From assembly GCA_001972305.1 (NCBI GenBank), contig BDDD01000375.1, positions 414,239-478,238 of the forward strand: a DNA stretch of 64,000 nucleotides, in the 5' to 3' direction. Origin of the DNA: Cephalotus follicularis (lineage: Eukaryota; Streptophyta; Magnoliopsida; Oxalidales; Cephalotaceae). Positions 59,792-64,000 of the stretch are shown here, piece after piece. The translations under genes were made by a program, and so were the position numbers. Each line of letters starts with the position of its first letter. The first letter of the stretch is position 1. The notes below the pieces were generated by a model. That model ran no database searches. It saw only the letters and a list, made by a program, of their open reading frames with translations, and had not been told where the DNA came from.

Positions 59792-59992
59792 TACCACTTC
59801 CCCTGAAAAACCAATAAGAGGAGTCGTCACAGGCTTCAAACTTTCCTCTGAAATTTTTAACTGATCAAGTGCATGCTTATGAAAATTATCATCATAACTG
59901 CCTCATTCAATCATAATTCTCCTTACAATAAATAAATCTACATTGAGCTTTACAACCATCTCTGTATGGGTTAGCAGCACTCCATATAGCAT
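59792..59992 (-). pseudogene. Tat-like element: linker between gag and protease
   Basis: Minus-strand coding remnant with stops (DQLKISEESLKPVTTPL-like), continuing from gag and cut on the left by solo LTR J. Confidence 0.5.
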
Positions 59993-61628
59993 TTATAATA
60001 CCTCGAGCTTCCCTTGTATTTCTATTCTTTGACGGCTCACCCCGTTGTCAGTTATTTGTTCTTTATTATGATTTCCCTTGAATCGCCCCCAATAACTCTC
60101 GGTGATTAATCTCTCAATCTCATTTTTTAATTGTCTACATTTATTTGTATCGTGACCAACTTCACAATGAAACTCACAATATTTTTTTTGGTTTCCCTTC
60201 TCAAAGGGACCTTTCATTCTCTCCGGGTGCTTTATCAGCTCGTTTTTGATTTCTTGAAGTACATTTGCAAATGTTTCGTTAACGGCGTATACTTTTCGAA
60301 ATCTCTGAATTGAGTTTTTTGATTTTTGGATCTTCGCTTTTTCCTTCCCTTTTTCCTCTGTCTTGTCCAGACCTGTTGAACTCGCCTCTTTTGGTATCGT
60401 TTTCTACCTTGACATCCATTGCGTTCATTACTTCCTCGGCATTGATGTATTTCTCAGATCTTTTAAGGAGTTCTTTCATATTTACTGGATGCTTCTTCAT
60501 CAATGAAAACTTTAATTGAGTCTTATTCAAACCACTCAGAAATACCGCAACAGCAAAGGATGTTTTTAGATCTCTGACTTACAGAGATTCTTTATTGAAT
60601 CAGGCTAGATATTACCTCAGACATTCATTATCTCTCTGTACTATGGTCATCAAATATGTAAAGGTCTTTCTTTGTGACCTACTATTGACGAACTTAGACA
60701 CAAATAACTCACTGAGTTGAAAGAATGAGTAAATGGATTATGGTGCTAATTTTTCATACTAAATATGAGTAACTCCTGTAAGAGTACAATGGAAAGCTCA
60801 GCAGAGGATAGTATCCAAAACTGATGTATAAGCATTGTGTTGCGATAAAGACACATGATCGAGTAGGTCCTTGGTCCCATCATACTTCTATTGCCGGAGA
60901 TTCAAACGATGTTGGAAGAGGTTCCTCCATAATGGCAGAGACGAAAGGGTGGTTACTCATATCTATAATCTCTGCCAAATAACCTCCTCTATGATCCGTA
61001 TCTCTCGGTCCACCAAACCTTCTCTCCATATCAACCATCCATCTTTGCAATTATGTTCTCTGAATAGGTTGTTCCCTAGTCCTACTAGTGGCATGAGATT
61101 ATCCCCTCCTTGGAGACCCTTCTTGACAAGTTTTCCTAACATGTCATGAACTTATGCTCTACCAAGTCTATAAAAAACTGACTTGTTGGGCTACCTTTCT
61201 ACAGGCTTGCTGTGACGAGGCCTTTGTTCCCCTGTGAAGTTGTCTCCAGTGGCATCATTAGTAGAACGAACTTCTTCCCGCTCATGGAGAACATTCCTTA
61301 CATCAGGATATGCTCTGCGAATAGATTTACTCATGCGCGAACCCCTATTTTGACTTTCAGGGAGTCGAGGAGGATTCCTTTGTTGATCCAAGTTTCTCCA
61401 CTTTCTTATTTGTTGTGCAATTTGTTGTAGAGAGTGTGAGATGTCATCGATTTGTTGGAGCAACATATTGAACTCTGCCCTGGTAACAGGGACATATTCC
61501 AGTTGGTTTTGTTGTTGAGGCTGATCTTGAGTCTGTTGGTTCTGGTTTGATGGATTTTGCTGGACCTGTTGGTCTTGCTGAATGTATTGATTTTGTTGGC
61601 TGCGAGTTACAATTCTCCTTGGAGGCAT
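59993..61628 (-). pseudogene. gag: Tat-like element: gag (broken)
   Basis: Starts MPPRRIVTRSQQNQY at 61628 with a glutamine-rich N-terminus. The gag domain is read across 61190-60280 in several frames: KYDGTKDLLDHVSL, QLSELFVSKFVNSRSQRKTF, HLMTIVQR-like, LKFSLMKKHPVNMKELL. A zinc-knuckle-like KYCEFHCEVGHDTNKCRQLK follows near 60150-60180. Many stops and frameshifts. The gag of this group packages element RNA. Confidence 0.82.
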
Positions 61629-61684
61629 TGTTTCACAATAAATATAGAATTATGTTGAAAAGAATAAACAATCGTTTCGCGTGG

Positions 61685-61841
61685 ACGGTGCCAACTGTTG
61701 ATGTAAGAAATTACTTGCATGATCAACACAGAATCTTGATGACGAAAATCTCCTAACAATCTTTTCCCACATACGGTGCCAACTGTTGATGCAAGAAATT
61801 AGTTGCTTGATCAACACAGAATCTTGACGACCAAAATATTC
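61685..61841 (-). repeat. Tandem duplication of LTR end plus PBS
   Basis: Two copies, offset by 88 bases, of about 68 bases holding GTTGGCACCGT, the LTR end CATCAACA and GTTGATCA (starts near 61685 and 61773). One or the other is the original LTR/PBS junction. Confidence 0.75.
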
Positions 61842-62280
61842 TCTCCCTCAACTTGTAAGCCACGCATAAATCAGAAAAGTGACTGCAGATGGACTCTGTG
61901 AACACCCTCCGATGCTTAAGTCAATATAGAGAAGAAAAGTATAAAACTCAAGAGAAAAGTATGAATTGCTCTCAAGTTCAAGAAGCCGAACCCGAAACTT
62001 AGGTATTAAGGTCCTATTTATAGTGATGAAGGTAGGGTTACCTTCTAGAATCCTAGTTGACTTCAAATTATGCATTTACTGGGATATTTTTCCCTTTGTT
62101 AGTCCTAAGAAGATCCTGTCTCCTTGATCATCGAGATTATCTTTAGTACTCTTCTAGAAAGAATCTTACTAAGATCCTCTTCTGTAATTAATGAGTCCCA
62201 ATTGAGTTTGAATATTCGTTATTAATTTCTCATATGTCCACATGGAAAAATCTGATCGGCTAGCAAATTTTGCCGTATCA
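61784..62280 (-). repeat. Tat-like element 5' LTR
   Basis: On the minus strand begins TGATACGGCAAAATTTG at 62280 and ends GCATCAACA at 61784, followed by GTTGGCACCGT, a PBS type usual for Tat elements. Length about 497 bases. The start is chosen from the TG motif alone, because no second LTR is available. Confidence 0.6.
62011..62020 (-). promoter_or_regulatory. TATA box of Tat-like LTR
   Basis: Minus strand TATAAATAGG, preceded by CAC. It is a canonical plant TATA box in the LTR, about 260 bases from its start. Confidence 0.6.
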
Positions 62281-62410
62281 ATCTCATCGTTATTGCTAAT
62301 CATTTCTTTATTCATTCTTTCCATATTCCTTGATGTTTTTTATGTGCTATAATGATATTTAAAAAAAAAAAATCAAATCGTTAAATTTGATGTTACAATA
62401 TATGTAGATT
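62281..62410. other. AT-rich spacer
   Basis: No feature recognised apart from a run of twelve A. It may be the flank of the Tat-like element. Confidence 0.4.
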
Positions 62411-63430
62411 TGTGACGTCTCGCGCTCGAAGGGCCAGTCATGTAGCGTCACATGCAGTGATAAACAATTAAATACAATAGTCAGGCCTTAGCACTGTATT
62501 AAAAAATAGGATAATTTAAAACTTTATTACATCACATGTAACAATGTACTGAAATGTAATACAAGCATATCCTCACATATTACAAGTCCAAATAAAGTAC
62601 ATCACTTGATCTAAATTCAGTACATTACAATACATGCGAAATAAGATAAAGAATTAAAGTCTGGTCATTATGGTCTTCGAGTCTGCTGCAGAAAGGTGGA
62701 ACTAGCAATCTCCACGACAACTGGTCCTTGTTGTATTACCTGAAACACATAGATCTTCCACCCCGAATGAGGGGTCAGCTATAGAGCCAAGTAGATACAT
62801 CATCATGCACAGATTATGCTATATACATGTACGCATTATCATATAAGTGTGTAAGTGGACAGTGTCAGATATTATGTGTACAGTAATGAAGTATGGCAAG
62901 TAAAATGTATGAATGCCAATTGTGATCTACCAATTGTATACAATCGTCCCATACTGGTGTATGGGAGTAGGCTCTAATATCATCAGTCATATCAATCATT
63001 TAACAGATAATCAATAGTAGAGGGCGTGTACACTCACATCATATCAAAACAATCAAATCAAGTAAACCCTATATAGAGTGCGTGACCTCAAATCTGTACA
63101 AGTCCGATCTAGTCAATATCAAATGGTAACCTAACCCCTATAGGGTATTCCTGTAGAGAGAACAGTTAGACCGGCCCAGTAGATTTAAATCGATAGATTA
63201 AACCCACAATGCCCTCTTAGTGGTAAGTGCTGAATAAGTGCCTACTTAGTGGTAAGTGCCGACCGAGCACATACACTGTGGTAAGTGCTGTTGTGTGTAT
63301 ACATGGTGGTAAGTGTCGTCGAAGTGTATCCTCGATGGTAAGTGACATCGCGTATACGGCAGTAAGTGCCATCTAAGCGTGTTTACAATAGTTAGTGCTA
63401 CTGGAGGGAAATAGTTCTGCCGGTAGGATG
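62411..63430 (-). repeat. Minus-strand LTR fragment of an unidentified element
   Basis: Begins TGTGACGTCTCGCG on the plus strand, which would be the LTR end on the minus strand. Contains a diverged tandem repeat of GTGGTAAGTGC words (about 63220-63400, period 30-40). Abuts an LTR related to that of element F at 63431. Confidence 0.5.
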
Positions 63431-64000
63431 TGATAGAAATGGACAAAACCGAATCCAATGCCATAAATGGACAATGGTGTGTTGGGTGTAAAACAAAACA
63501 AAACATACAAACATGGCAGCGGAAGAACACCCAATAAAAACAAAACAATCCATTATGGCACGTCCACAAACCACATGGATCACCATATCATCACATTGAT
63601 TGAATTAGTGTCACCAATGAAAACCAAAAGTGACAGAAACACAAAAGATTACAAAGGAAAGACTAGAGTGATGGCTCCTTCTTTCTTTGCCGCACCAAGC
63701 TTGCGAAGACTCCCTTCCAAAGCTTCCAATGCGTTCTGCTTCTGATCCAAGTTGAATCACCTTGAAGCTCCAAGCACCAAGAAGTAAAGTTCTCTCACAC
63801 TATTTCTAAGCTTAGGTAAAGTAAATTGATATTGACCAATGAAGTCAAAATCAATCCACCCTAGATAAGTTCTTGCTTGGTGTATTACAAATCAAAGGAA
63901 CACTCACAATCAGCAGAGAGAAACACGAAGTCACCTTGCCCAGCAAAGCTCTCAACTTCCACACATATTTTCTGCAGAAAAATGCTTATATCTAGTCCCT
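63431..64000 (-). repeat. LTR related to element F, minus strand, cut by window edge
   Basis: The reverse complement ends with GTCCATTTCTATCA, like GTCCGTTTCCATCA of element F. Other shared blocks are TTTTGTTTTACACCC (against TTTTGTTCTACACCC) and CACCAAGCAAGAACTTATCTAGGGTGGATT-like text. No PBS is seen next to it, so it is a 3' LTR or solo LTR. The flank GGATG (63426-63430) may be its target site. Confidence 0.75.

Larger units (their letters stand above)
46847..62280 (-). mobile_element. Old Tat-like Ty3/gypsy element, heavily interrupted
   Basis: Read on the minus strand from 62280: 5' LTR, a PBS of TGGCACCGT type (not initiator Met), gag, protease, RT and RNase H, then cut by element C. 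The motifs KPVYYVSKSL, ISRMTKKCHPFFKLLR, FAWSTEEVPGI and the gag pattern are typical of the Tat branch of plant gypsy elements. Stops are frequent. Interruptions are solo LTR J, a hAT element and the segment 47052-54069. No TCGA-palindrome array was seen in its own sequence. Confidence 0.85.

Noticed and set aside
1-64000. Host protein genes, tRNA, rRNA or organelle DNA
   Set aside because: Every ORF with a recognisable domain belongs to a retroelement; no cloverleaf, rRNA or plastid sequence was recognised.

Overview
The window looks like nuclear DNA of a flowering plant, probably a eudicot with a large, repeat-rich genome. I found no host gene, rRNA or tRNA. Nearly all of it is LTR retrotransposons of the Ty3/gypsy and Ty1/copia superfamilies, solo LTRs and one non-autonomous hAT element. 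The PBS elements match plant initiator tRNA-Met (TGGTATCAGAGC), and the LTRs are of the TGTAAC...TGACA and TGTTGAC types.

Layout, left to right. (1) 1-1186: edge of an unidentified element with an array of TCGA-centred palindromes. (2) 1187-12233: element A, a decayed chromovirus-like gypsy element whose RNase H is split by solo LTR B (6511-9561, TSD GAGTA). (3) 12234-17730: pieces of SIRE-type copia elements on the minus strand. They carry two ORFs of the putative plant transposon protein family (436 aa intact, and a frameshifted relative). (4) 17731-46846: gypsy element C. Its 5' LTR is split by copia element F (18521-37301) and by solo LTR H (38043-39049). The 3' LTR of F is split by solo LTR G (28664-37291), and G contains gypsy element E (30317-36240), the youngest and best-preserved element. 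(5) 46847-62280: an old Tat-like gypsy element on the minus strand. It is broken by C, by a 7 kb segment holding solo LTRs I (48301-51064) and K (52749-53965), by a hAT element (54547-55272) and by solo LTR J (56329-59786). (6) 62281-64000: a minus-strand LTR fragment and, at the edge, an LTR related to that of F.

Nesting therefore reaches E in G in F in C in the Tat-like element. Boundaries were fixed by TG...CA ends and matching target-site duplications: ACGTA for E, CAAGT for H, TAATT for I, GGGTA for J, AAGAG for K, and GTCTCAGC for hAT.

The most unusual signal is a set of short, degenerate, perfectly or nearly palindromic motifs centred on TCGA. They cluster in LTRs and leaders of elements from different superfamilies. 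Two related forms share a CRTCGAYG core between AAAG and CTTT arms; a third is CAGTCGACTG or CAGCCGACTG. Homologous LTRs carry different forms, so the motif arrays appear to turn over faster than the LTRs around them. Two such arrays lie directly upstream of the two transposon-protein ORFs. Coordinates of frameshifts, and statements about relatedness of LTRs, come from reading by eye and not from alignment software.
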